DNA of 5,976 bases from Muribaculaceae bacterium. GTDB lineage: Bacteria; Bacteroidota; Bacteroidia; Bacteroidales; Muribaculaceae. Each line of letters begins with the position of its first letter. Within the stretch, counting starts at the first letter, position 1. Both the position numbers and the translations under genes were made by a program. Below, in pieces: positions 1-5,191 of this stretch. The notes beneath the pieces were generated by a model. It ran no database searches. It was not told where the DNA came from and saw nothing but the letters and a program-made list of their open reading frames with translations. The stretch is taken from contig VSPD01000108.1 in assembly GCA_009775125.1 (NCBI GenBank), positions 1 through 5,976 on the forward strand, read 5' to 3'.

Positions 1-951
1 GAAAATAAATCATCGGTTGGCTCAGTTAGCGGCTTAGCCAAGGCTGAACAACCTCAAATTTTACCGAATCATTGTTACTGGATATGCCGAATATTGCAGA
101 ATCTGTCGAGAAATCCTGCGGCGGAAAAGACGGTTTGGAAAGGCGGGACTTCGCTTTCAAAAGCATACGGCTTGATTGCACGGTTTTCATCAGATGTCGA
201 CTTCGCCATATTGGGCGAAGGCCTGAGCCAGAACCAACAGAAAAAGCTCGTGGCAAGGATAGGACATGAATCCACTACAGGCATGGAGGAAGTTGAGAAG
301 CCTGATACGGTCAAGAACAATCGCTTCCGTAAGACATATCATATTTACAGGTCAGTTTTAGATGGCATCAATAGAGGGATGTCCAATGTAATGAGCAATC
401 AGGTGATTGTAGAAATCAACACCTACGGTAATCCATATCCATACGAGAGAAGGGAAATCAAACCCTTTATAACCGAAATGATGGAGCGCCGAGGTCTGAA
501 CGATATGATTGCCGACCTTGACATGATGCCATTTGAGTTGAATGTGCTTGACAAACGGCGTACTCTCTGTGAGAAAGTGGTATCACTTTTGAGATTCTCC
601 TTTGAAGATGACCCGACCGCTGGCCTTATCTCTAAGATACGACATTTCTACGATCTGCATTTTCTCCTCGGTGATGAAGAATGTAGCGATTACATTGCAG
701 GAGATTTGAAACAGAATCTCGTGGAACTTATCGAACATGACAAGAGAGAATTTGACCGTCCTCCGAAATGGCGCGACGCTCCCATCCTGTCTTCGCCTCT
801 CATTGCTGACTTTGATTCAACATGGAGCAAGATTGCCTCCGTATATCAATCTGAACTGTCGGTTTTGTCATACCGGACAATCCCCGGACCGGATGAAATT
901 GCAGATTCGATGAAAGGACTCATCAAAGTTGTCATCGACGCCGTTCGATAA
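1..951 (+). CDS. AbiEii/AbiGii-family nucleotidyltransferase toxin (5'-partial)
   Basis: Probable toxin half of an AbiE-like type IV toxin-antitoxin (abortive infection) system; family members are cytoplasmic pol-beta-fold nucleotidyltransferases. Numbering codons from base 1, KGGTSLSK lies at 47-54, the acidic pair D65-V-D67 follows, a third acidic residue sits in VEINTYGNP (E139), then TLCEK (188-192) and RHFYDL (214-219), the two helical motifs typical of the family. The frame has no stop and no ATG between 1 and 93, yet residues before the first TTG (94) already read like the family (YWICRIL at 26-32), so the gene starts left of the window; 316 codons are visible. The Glu-Lys-Asp usually found just before the aromatic pair is absent here (PNHC instead), so the N-terminus may have diverged. 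The partner antitoxin, normally encoded immediately upstream, cannot be seen. Nothing downstream is co-transcribed in an obvious operon. The family call is firm; toxin activity is inferred. Confidence 0.87.
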   Translation, partial: ENKSSVGSVSGLAKAEQPQILPNHCYWICRILQNLSRNPAAEKTVWKGGTSLSKAYGLIARFSSDVDFAILGEGLSQNQQKKLVARIGHESTTGMEEVEKPDTVKNNRFRKTYHIYRSVLDGINRGMSNVMSNQVIVEINTYGNPYPYERREIKPFITEMMERRGLNDMIADLDMMPFELNVLDKRRTLCEKVVSLLRFSFEDDPTAGLISKIRHFYDLHFLLGDEECSDYIAGDLKQNLVELIEHDKREFDRPPKWRDAPILSSPLIADFDSTWSKIASVYQSELSVLSYRTIPGPDEIADSMKGLIKVVIDAVR

Positions 952-1009
952 AGGCCGTGATGAATGTCATCCTGACAGGCTTAAAAATCTCTAAATCGAA
1001 CCCTTGGAC

Positions 1010-1040
1010 TTGCGAAGACGCCTGGATTTTAGTATATTTG
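1010..1040 (+). promoter_or_regulatory. Bacteroidota-type promoter (-33 TTG, -7 TATATTTG)
   Basis: TTG at 1010-1012, a 20-base spacer and TATATTTG at 1033-1040 fit the TTG-N19-21-TAnnTTTG form of Bacteroides promoters exactly. Transcription would start near 1046. No conventional gene follows; the transcript would run into the terminator at 1200-1230, giving an RNA of roughly 185 bases. A 7-base inverted repeat (CTGGATT 1022-1028, AATCCAG 1048-1054) brackets the -7 box and could be an operator. Confidence 0.55.
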
Positions 1041-1087
1041 CATTCGCAATCCAGCCTTGCGGCCACGGCGAGAGAGCCGTCGGAAAA

Positions 1088-1132
1088 ATGAATAAAATGA
1101 TTCGTTACATACTCGTTACACAAGAAAAATGA
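1088..1132 (+). CDS. Micro-ORF of 14 residues (possible small peptide)
   Basis: ATG at 1088 opens a frame reading MNKMIRYILVTQEK and stopping at TGA 1130-1132. It begins about 42 bases after the predicted transcription start and lies wholly inside the terminated unit 1046-1230. There is no Shine-Dalgarno sequence, as is usual in this phylum. So short an ORF can arise by chance; it is listed because it is the only ATG-initiated frame of any length on the predicted transcript. Confidence 0.15.
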   Translation: MNKMIRYILVTQEK

Positions 1133-1180
1133 GCGAGCGTAACTGATTGAAATAACTGCATTTGGAGCGTAAGGAACAAG

Positions 1181-1195
1181 TCCCTCCAGCTCCAC
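1181..1195 (+). other. tmRNA/tRNA 3'-end-like segment, candidate attachment site
   Basis: TCCCTCCAGCTCCAC reads like the 3' strand of a T-arm (TCCCTC), the acceptor strand CAGCTCC and discriminator A of a tmRNA (ssrA) or a tRNA-Ala-like gene. The rest of the T-loop (GGTTCGA) is missing on its 5' side, and no tRNA body precedes it. Partial 3' ends of this kind, followed by an intrinsic terminator as here, are what integration of a genomic island at a tmRNA or tRNA gene leaves at its distal end. A chance match cannot be excluded without the matching intact gene. Confidence 0.4.
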
Positions 1196-1199
1196 TTTT

Positions 1200-1230
1200 A
1201 ACCATCTGATAATCAGATGGTTATTTTTTT
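1200..1230 (+). terminator. Strong rho-independent terminator
   Basis: An 11-base perfect stem (AACCATCTGAT, 1200-1210, with ATCAGATGGTT, 1212-1222) around a single A is followed by A and seven T (1224-1230). With so small a loop the top pairs will open, but the stem remains long. The T tract is on the plus strand only, so it acts on rightward transcription from the 1010-1040 promoter, or once served an ssrA/tRNA gene. Confidence 0.8.
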
Positions 1231-1274
1231 GTTAAGTCGACTCTAATATCTAGGCTTATTCTCGCAGTCTTGTT

Positions 1275-1286
1275 TTTCAGCTGAAA
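1275..1286. promoter_or_regulatory. 12-base perfect palindrome, possible operator
   Basis: TTTCAGCTGAAA is fully self-complementary and ends 16 bases before the -33 box of the next promoter (1303-1332). Its position suits a regulator site for the nucleotidyltransferase gene; no regulator is identifiable. A palindrome this short can be chance. Confidence 0.25.
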
Positions 1287-1302
1287 CCCGATCCGATAAA
1301 GA

Positions 1303-1332
1303 TTGAAAATCCGAAAAAAAGTGTTATCTTTG
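1303..1332 (+). promoter_or_regulatory. Promoter of the nucleotidyltransferase gene (-33 TTG, -7 TATCTTTG)
   Basis: TTG 1303-1305, a 19-base spacer and TATCTTTG 1325-1332 match the Bacteroides consensus. Transcription is expected near 1338, leaving a leader of about 19 bases before ATG 1357. This rules out the in-frame TTG at 1303 as the start codon, because that codon is the -33 box itself. Confidence 0.8.
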
Positions 1333-1356
1333 CAGATTTATCAAATCGCAACTACG

Positions 1357-1950
1357 ATGGATCAAAATCGAATCAATGATTTGGCTCTCGCCAATCAGAA
1401 AACGGCCTGTGAGGTGCTGGCGCAATCGGGCATTGCAGAGATATGGAGGGCTGCCGGTTGCCGTGTAAATCTTGTAGGTTCACTGAGGATGGGATTACTC
1501 GCTTCTCATCGAGATATAGACTTGCATGTCTATTCTTCCGGCGTCACAGCCGAAAGCAGTTTTGCAATCGCGGCTAAGATTGCAACAAATCCGAAGGTGA
1601 CAGAAATTAAGTGTATCAACGGCCTTCATACCGATGAGCACTGCATAGCCTGGCATGTGTTCTACAAGGCTGACGATGGCGCAATATGGCAGTTCGACAT
1701 AATCCACATTGAAGAGGGAACTGAATATGACGGTTACTTCGAGAGGATGGCCGACAGAATTGTCAAGGTTATGACGCCTGAGCAAAAAGACCTGATTCTC
1801 CGACTGAAATTTGAGACACCGGAAGGGACGGATTATCACGGCGTGGAATATTATGAAGCCGTCATCGCCGACGGCGTGACAGCTATGTCGGAATTTGAAA
1901 GCTGGATAAAAGAACACCGAAAGAAGAACCCCTATTACTGGATTCCGTAA
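1357..1950 (+). CDS. Stand-alone nucleotidyltransferase-fold protein
   Basis: A 197-residue soluble protein with the core signature of the pol-beta nucleotidyltransferase superfamily: VGSLRMG (40-46, the GS motif), D53-I-D55 and a third acidic residue D114 in WQFDIIHI. All three putative metal ligands are present, so it looks catalytically competent; the substrate is unknown. Related Bacteroidota and Firmicutes proteins are sometimes labelled phosphoglycerate mutase family, which the motifs here do not support. The C-terminal part (EQKDLILRLKFETP at 142-155, then GVEYYEAVIADGV at 162-174) looks like a conserved helical region that could carry substrate specificity. The frame stays open upstream to TTG 1303, but the promoter occupies that stretch, so ATG 1357 is chosen. 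It has its own promoter, no co-directional partner, and faces the sigma operon convergently. No neighbouring HEPN/MNT-type antitoxin or toxin is visible. Confidence 0.85.
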   Translation: MDQNRINDLALANQKTACEVLAQSGIAEIWRAAGCRVNLVGSLRMGLLASHRDIDLHVYSSGVTAESSFAIAAKIATNPKVTEIKCINGLHTDEHCIAWHVFYKADDGAIWQFDIIHIEEGTEYDGYFERMADRIVKVMTPEQKDLILRLKFETPEGTDYHGVEYYEAVIADGVTAMSEFESWIKEHRKKNPYYWIP

Positions 1951-1963
1951 GAAATATATTCAT

Positions 1964-1999
1964 TAAAACGGGTCATGCAAATTTCCAAGCATGGCCCGT
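1964..1999 (-). terminator. Hairpin terminator between convergent genes
   Basis: ACGGGTCATGC (1968-1978) pairs with GCATGGCCCGT (1989-1999) across a 10-base loop. Read on the minus strand the stem has one C-A mismatch and is followed by a short T run (complement of 1964-1967), which suits ending the sigma operon. Read on the plus strand the stem is complete with one G-U pair but no T run follows, so it may only weakly end the nucleotidyltransferase transcript. Confidence 0.6.
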
Positions 2000-2016
2000 C
2001 AAACGTCTCTCTGAAA

Positions 2017-2478
2017 TTAGTTGCTTCCTGGCAGAAGGTTCTCAATCTCTGCTCTTGGGAACAAACTTTGGGCTTGTTCTTTTGAAAGCAAGATTGAACA
2101 TGCTCCATTTCCGATACGCATTTTTACCATTGGAGTAGTCACAACTTCACCATCGACAGTTATCACGATACGTTTTCCGATATTGGCTTCGGTAATTTCT
2201 GCATATACAACACTGTCTTTGAACTGAACTGGAACAGTAATATAATCTCCATCGCTGTCATAATGGATGATTTTATCCAACGATACGCACTCCTGTAAAA
2301 GAGCCGGTTCAACGGGTGTAATTTCCCCTTCATTTTCCATGGCAGCATAGATAGCCACATTAAGATTTTGGTTGACGGTTTCCACTTGCGGCAATTCATT
2401 TTTGTTGCCACACCCTATGACGAGTATGCCTATGGTACAGGCTGTCATAATTGACAAAAATAGTCTTGTGACTTTCAT
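2017..2478 (-). CDS. Lipoprotein with SecD P1-head-like domain
   Basis: A 153-residue lipoprotein and the last gene of the ECF sigma operon. Residues 1-22 are a lipoprotein signal peptide (positive K2/R5, hydrophobic core, lipobox LVIGC) with the acylated cysteine at C23. The residues after it (GNKNE) do not clearly form a surface-export signal, so periplasmic exposure on a membrane is likely. The C-terminal half, about 87-145, resembles the P1 head subdomain of SecD/SecDF: SVVYAEITEANIGKRIVITV, then DGEVVTTPMVKMRIGNGAC, compared with the Gly-Lys-x-(I/L)-x-I-x-(L/V)-Asp-Gly-(K/E)-Val-x-x-x-Pro pattern of SecD. There is no transmembrane channel part, so it cannot be a secretion motor itself. 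The start is ATG 2478, 11 bases after the upstream stop. Its operon position suggests a sensor or effector of the envelope response run by the sigma factor; this is inference. Confidence 0.75.
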   Translation of the reverse strand: MKVTRLFLSIMTACTIGILVIGCGNKNELPQVETVNQNLNVAIYAAMENEGEITPVEPALLQECVSLDKIIHYDSDGDYITVPVQFKDSVVYAEITEANIGKRIVITVDGEVVTTPMVKMRIGNGACSILLSKEQAQSLFPRAEIENLLPGSN

Positions 2479-2489
2479 GATATTGAAAT

Positions 2490-3047
2490 TTACGGCTCAT
2501 TAAGCCAGTTCTGTATTTTATTTATTTTCTTGATATTCGACCTGTACGTTATAAATTCCAAGAAATAACAGATGGCTGTGACAATTGAAATAAAGACAAT
2601 TTCACTTGGTCTGTAAGGTATAGGCGAGCAAATGATACCTGCTATCATCAACGCCAATATTACGGCACAACCATACAATTCAGAATTCCGATAAATCTTT
2701 TTGATTGACAGAATTTGTTTCATCACTTGTAGTTGTGTGTCCTCACCGAGATTTATCTTGCGAATTTTTTGTATCAGGAATGCCATAATGACTATTCCTG
2801 ATACAAAGAGGATGCAAAAGGCTCCAATCCACCACACGGGCATTTTTATTAATGCCCATAATCTGGATGTGCCGAGAAGGATTGTTGCCACGGTTAAGAT
2901 GATAATCCCCCAACGTAAGCGATTTGTAAGCGATGCCTTTACACCGCGTTTATGATTTGTCGGGACTTCCTCTGCGTCATTCTTTGAAATATTCTCGATG
3001 TCTTTTTCGATGGACTTCCATGTAGTTCTCAAATCTTCAAGTTCCAT
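2490..3047 (-). CDS. Four-helix membrane protein, probable anti-sigma factor
   Basis: A 185-residue inner-membrane protein encoded 7 bases after the sigma gene, hence translationally close. The N-terminal cytoplasmic stretch (1-45) is charged and starts ELEDLRTTWKSIEKDI, a pattern seen in small Bacteroidota membrane proteins that follow ECF sigma genes. Four hydrophobic segments follow at about 46-66, 71-92, 124-142 and 149-167, separated by a charged loop (93-122). I see no zinc-binding HxxxCxxC motif, so it is not a classical ZAS-type anti-sigma factor. From position and topology it is inferred to hold the sigma factor through its N-terminal segment and release it on an envelope signal. The sequence alone does not prove this, and a plain conserved membrane protein is possible. 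Confidence 0.7.
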   Translation of the reverse strand: MELEDLRTTWKSIEKDIENISKNDAEEVPTNHKRGVKASLTNRLRWGIIILTVATILLGTSRLWALIKMPVWWIGAFCILFVSGIVIMAFLIQKIRKINLGEDTQLQVMKQILSIKKIYRNSELYGCAVILALMIAGIICSPIPYRPSEIVFISIVTAICYFLEFITYRSNIKKINKIQNWLNEP

Positions 3048-3054
3048 ATCATAT

Positions 3055-3549
3055 CTATTTTTGGGATGAAAGTTTTGCTTTTATTCGGGATAGACGTGAG
3101 GCTACAGTATTGCGTGGTATCCCCATATTCCCGGCTATTTCCTCATAGCTCAGTTCATCAAGCCACATCAAAATAATAGCTTTGTCCATTGCGTTGAGTT
3201 GTGAGATTGCGGAATATAGCCATTGAAGCTTTTGCAAGAAGTCATCGTTAGTTTCAAACTCAATATTCACATAAGGGAATTCATCTAATGAAACGGTCGG
3301 GATTTTACTGATAGACTTCCGCAAAGACAAAAGACAGGTGTTGAGGCACACTCTATATACCCATGTCGATTCAGAGGATTGCCCTTTGAAACTCCTGTAA
3401 CTCTTGAACAACGAAATCAACACTTCCTGCCTCAGATCCTCAAATGAGATATCGGAATTGGCATAGAAGAAGCAGACGCTGAAAATAGTCTTCTCGTGCC
3501 GTTTCACCATATCAGTGAATTTGCTATTATATTCCGTTTGATTTGTCAT
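3055..3549 (-). CDS. ECF-type RNA polymerase sigma factor
   Basis: A 164-residue sigma-70 family protein with only regions 2 and 4, as in extracytoplasmic-function sigma factors. Region 2 spans about 12-79, with FEDLRQEVLISLFKSYRSF (core-binding and -10 melting helix) and STWVYRVCLNTCLLSLRK. Region 4 spans about 105-160, with the helix-turn-helix LSYEEIAGNMGIPRNTVASR preceding LSRIKAKL, which binds the -35 element. ATG 3549 is preceded by a -7-like box at 3567-3574, leaving a leader of about 10 bases. It is the first gene of a three-gene operon with the membrane protein (7-base gap) and lipoprotein (11-base gap), the usual arrangement for a sigma factor held at the membrane by its partner. 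A degenerate linker (80-104) is normal for the class. The regulon cannot be told from the window. Confidence 0.93.
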   Translation of the reverse strand: MTNQTEYNSKFTDMVKRHEKTIFSVCFFYANSDISFEDLRQEVLISLFKSYRSFKGQSSESTWVYRVCLNTCLLSLRKSISKIPTVSLDEFPYVNIEFETNDDFLQKLQWLYSAISQLNAMDKAIILMWLDELSYEEIAGNMGIPRNTVASRLSRIKAKLSSQK

Positions 3550-3566
3550 GCAATATTAAGTCTTTA

Positions 3567-3599
3567 CAAAGTTAGTTGCAATCTTGGTCGAAAAGTTCC
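3567..3599 (-). promoter_or_regulatory. Promoter of the sigma operon (-7 TAACTTTG, upstream GGAAC)
   Basis: On the minus strand TAACTTTG (complement of 3567-3574) matches the -7 consensus. Exactly 20 bases upstream, where TTTG would be expected, stands GGAAC (complement of 3595-3599, continuing as GGAACTT), a motif like the -35 of ECF promoters. The start would fall near 3560, about 10 bases before the sigma ATG. This suggests either a weak housekeeping promoter or partial autoregulation. Confidence 0.5.
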
Positions 3600-3645
3600 A
3601 TTCAAATCGGATTTTTTGTCAACATATCCAAATTATTTCGATAAT

Positions 3646-3715
3646 GAAATTTTGTTTGGTATGATTAATAAAAATATCTTGTTTTGAGATTATGTTTGGT
3701 ATAACAAATAAAAAT
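3646..3715. repeat. 30-base imperfect direct repeat in the divergent control region
   Basis: Copies at 3646-3675 and 3686-3715 agree at 25 of 30 positions and are 40 bases apart (about four helical turns). The core TTTGGTAT..A..AATAAAAAT is the best conserved part. Copy two contains the near-palindrome TTTGGTATAACAAA (3695-3708) and overlaps the -33 box of the ATPase promoter. The layout suits binding of a regulator to both copies on one face of the DNA. Which gene it controls, the ATPase or the divergent sigma operon, is not known. Confidence 0.6.
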
Positions 3716-3726
3716 CATTAACTTTG
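3696..3726 (+). promoter_or_regulatory. Promoter of the ATPase gene (-33 TTG, -7 TAACTTTG)
   Basis: TTG 3696-3698 (within TTTG), a 20-base spacer and TAACTTTG 3719-3726 fit the Bacteroides consensus. The -7 box ends only four bases before ATG 3731, so the predicted start coincides with the start codon and the mRNA should be leaderless or almost so. Confidence 0.8.
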
Positions 3727-3730
3727 CCAT

Positions 3731-4942
3731 ATGGAAATCATTTCGCGACAAATATACATTGACCATATCCTGAGGTTCTTGAACAAGGGTATGATGATAG
3801 CTCTCACCGGTCAGCGTCGTGTGGGCAAAAGTTATGTGCTTCGTAATCTCGCTGAAATTATCCGTCATAATAATCCCGACGCAAACATCGTATATATAAA
3901 TAAGGAGAAGAAGAAATATGATTTGATAAAAAACGATTTGGACCTATCTGCTTATATAGAGGGGAAGTTTCCAGAAGGTGAGGATAATTATCTCCTTATA
4001 GACGAAGTGCAGGACATTGATGGTTTCGAGAATACATTGAGAAGCCTGAATGCTGATGAGGAGTGCCAGATAATCGTGACGGGGAGCAACGCCAAAATGC
4101 TTTCCTCAGAGTTGTCAACCTATCTTGGGGGACGATATATCGACATTCATATTCAGAGTCTGTCTTATCGTGAATTTTTGCGTTTTCACAACCTTGAAGA
4201 CTCTCCGGAAAGCCTTGAAAAGTATCTGTCATTTGGTGGGCTTCCTCATCTTTACAGGCTCGGGCTTGAAAATGAAGACATGGTTTGGGAGTATGTGCAG
4301 AACATTTACAACACCATAGTGTTAAAAGATGTTGTGCAAAGGGAAGGCCTCCGCAATGTAACATTGTTTGAGAATCTTATGTCTTATGTCAGCGACAACA
4401 CCGGGCAACTTGTGTCGGCCACGTCTTTGTCGAAATATCTTAAAGCCCAAAGGGTGGAGTTGACCCCGCTGTCTGCAGTGAATTATCTGAAAGCGGCCTC
4501 AAACGCTTATATTATAAATAAGGTTAAGCGTTATGACATACACGGCAAGAGGCTGCTGGAAACCAATGATAAATACTACTTTGAGGATCTTGGATTAAGG
4601 AATTTGCTTGTAGGAAGCAACCGCGTAAAGGATATAGAGAAAGTGATGGAGAATGCTGTGTATCTTCATTTGAAGAATCTGGGCTATAAAGTTGCTGTTG
4701 GCACACTCCCTAATGGCGAAATAGATTTTGTTGCAGAAAGGGGAGGCAAACCAATATACATACAGGTCGCTTATTTGCTCAATGAAGATTCGACAGTGAA
4801 ACGTGAGTTTGGCAATTTGATGCAAATACCCGACAATTATCCCAAATACGTCGTGTCGATGGATCCCATTACCCAACCGAAAGACTATGACGGAATCACC
4901 CATATGCCATTGCGGACATTCTTGCTTACTGACGAGTTTTAA
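3731..4942 (+). CDS. AAA ATPase with DUF4143 and nuclease-like C-terminal domain
   Basis: A 403-residue cytoplasmic ATPase of the large Bacteroidota/Firmicutes family usually labelled ATP-binding protein, DUF4143. Walker A is GQRRVGKS (27-34), Walker B is YLLIDEVQD (87-95, D91-E92), sensor 1 is TGSN (117-120) and a probable arginine finger is GGRY (R135). A winged-helix-like middle part follows (about 195-292). The C-terminal part (about 303-378) has the PD-(D/E)XK fold pattern: E307, GEIDF (E330, D332) and YIQVA (343-347). The catalytic E-x-K is replaced by Q-V-A, so cleavage is doubtful and nucleic-acid binding more likely. ATG 3731 is kept because MEIISRQIYIDHI is the usual family N-terminus and nothing in frame precedes it. 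It is monocistronic. Such genes vary between strains and are often found near mobile or defence genes; their cellular role is unknown. Confidence 0.93.
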   Translation: MEIISRQIYIDHILRFLNKGMMIALTGQRRVGKSYVLRNLAEIIRHNNPDANIVYINKEKKKYDLIKNDLDLSAYIEGKFPEGEDNYLLIDEVQDIDGFENTLRSLNADEECQIIVTGSNAKMLSSELSTYLGGRYIDIHIQSLSYREFLRFHNLEDSPESLEKYLSFGGLPHLYRLGLENEDMVWEYVQNIYNTIVLKDVVQREGLRNVTLFENLMSYVSDNTGQLVSATSLSKYLKAQRVELTPLSAVNYLKAASNAYIINKVKRYDIHGKRLLETNDKYYFEDLGLRNLLVGSNRVKDIEKVMENAVYLHLKNLGYKVAVGTLPNGEIDFVAERGGKPIYIQVAYLLNEDSTVKREFGNLMQIPDNYPKYVVSMDPITQPKDYDGITHMPLRTFLLTDEF

Positions 4943-5054
4943 GCAAAACAATAAAGAATTACAGCTCCTAAAATGGAAGATATAGAGTAATACACCTCAA
5001 AAGTTAAGATTTAGTAAAAGAATCCTCAGACTTTTGTATCTGTCCTAAATCCAC

Positions 5055-5149
5055 AAAAATCTTTACCGGCATGCATAATTACTGAAACAGATGGGGAGGA
5101 TGGATTGACAATGCGTAAAGGTCTTTATAATAGTTGGTTAAAGATTTTT
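5055..5149. repeat. 11-base perfect inverted repeat, 73 bases apart
   Basis: AAAAATCTTTA (5055-5065) and TAAAGATTTTT (5139-5149) are exact reverse complements, and the match continues with CC/GG after a one-base bulge. It could be the ends of a small degenerate element, a long-range RNA stem or a chance AT-rich match. No target-site duplication is evident. Confidence 0.4.
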
Positions 5150-5191
5150 ATCGTACAGCAATGAGAGATATTAATTTGTGAAAACCCTGCC

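Larger units (their letters stand above)
1046..1230 (+). ncRNA. Candidate small RNA or short leader transcript
   Basis: This is the stretch between a good promoter (1010-1040) and a strong intrinsic terminator (1200-1230); start and end are inferred from those signals. It contains a small hairpin ACGGC-GAGAGA-GCCGT (1065-1080), a TGGAGC...GCTCCA stem (1163-1168 with 1189-1194) and a 14-codon ORF at 1088-1132. I cannot assign it to a known RNA family by eye. The reverse strand holds an open frame (932-1195), but it overlaps the AbiEii-like 3' end and matches no family I know. Alternatives are a degenerate tmRNA/tRNA end left by an integration event, or a leader for a lost gene. RNA evidence is needed to decide; this is inference from signal spacing. 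Confidence 0.35.

Noticed and set aside
932..1195. 87-codon open frame on the minus strand
   Set aside because: It overlaps the 3' end of the AbiEii-like gene and lies opposite the promoter, hairpins and att-like segment; no recognisable domain, so treated as a shadow of non-coding sequence.
1046..1195. Intact tmRNA or tRNA gene
   Set aside because: Only the 3' arm pattern is present; no cloverleaf, no T-loop GGTTCGA and no tmRNA 5' acceptor strand upstream.
1495..1917. 140-codon open frame on the minus strand
   Set aside because: Antisense to the nucleotidyltransferase, whose motifs are clear; its translation has no family features.
3646..3715. CRISPR array
   Set aside because: Only two imperfect repeats with a 10-base gap and no cas genes; better explained as regulator sites.
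3996..4364. 122-codon minus-strand frame
   Set aside because: Opposite the Walker B and sensor region of the ATPase; composition is that of a shadow frame.
4595..4951. 118-codon open frame on the minus strand
   Set aside because: Antisense to the conserved C-terminal domain of the ATPase; no recognisable domain.
5105..5131. TTGACA-N15-TATAAT, a match to the E. coli promoter consensus
   Set aside because: Spacer is short, the phylum uses a different promoter form, and no gene follows; kept only as a remark on the gap.
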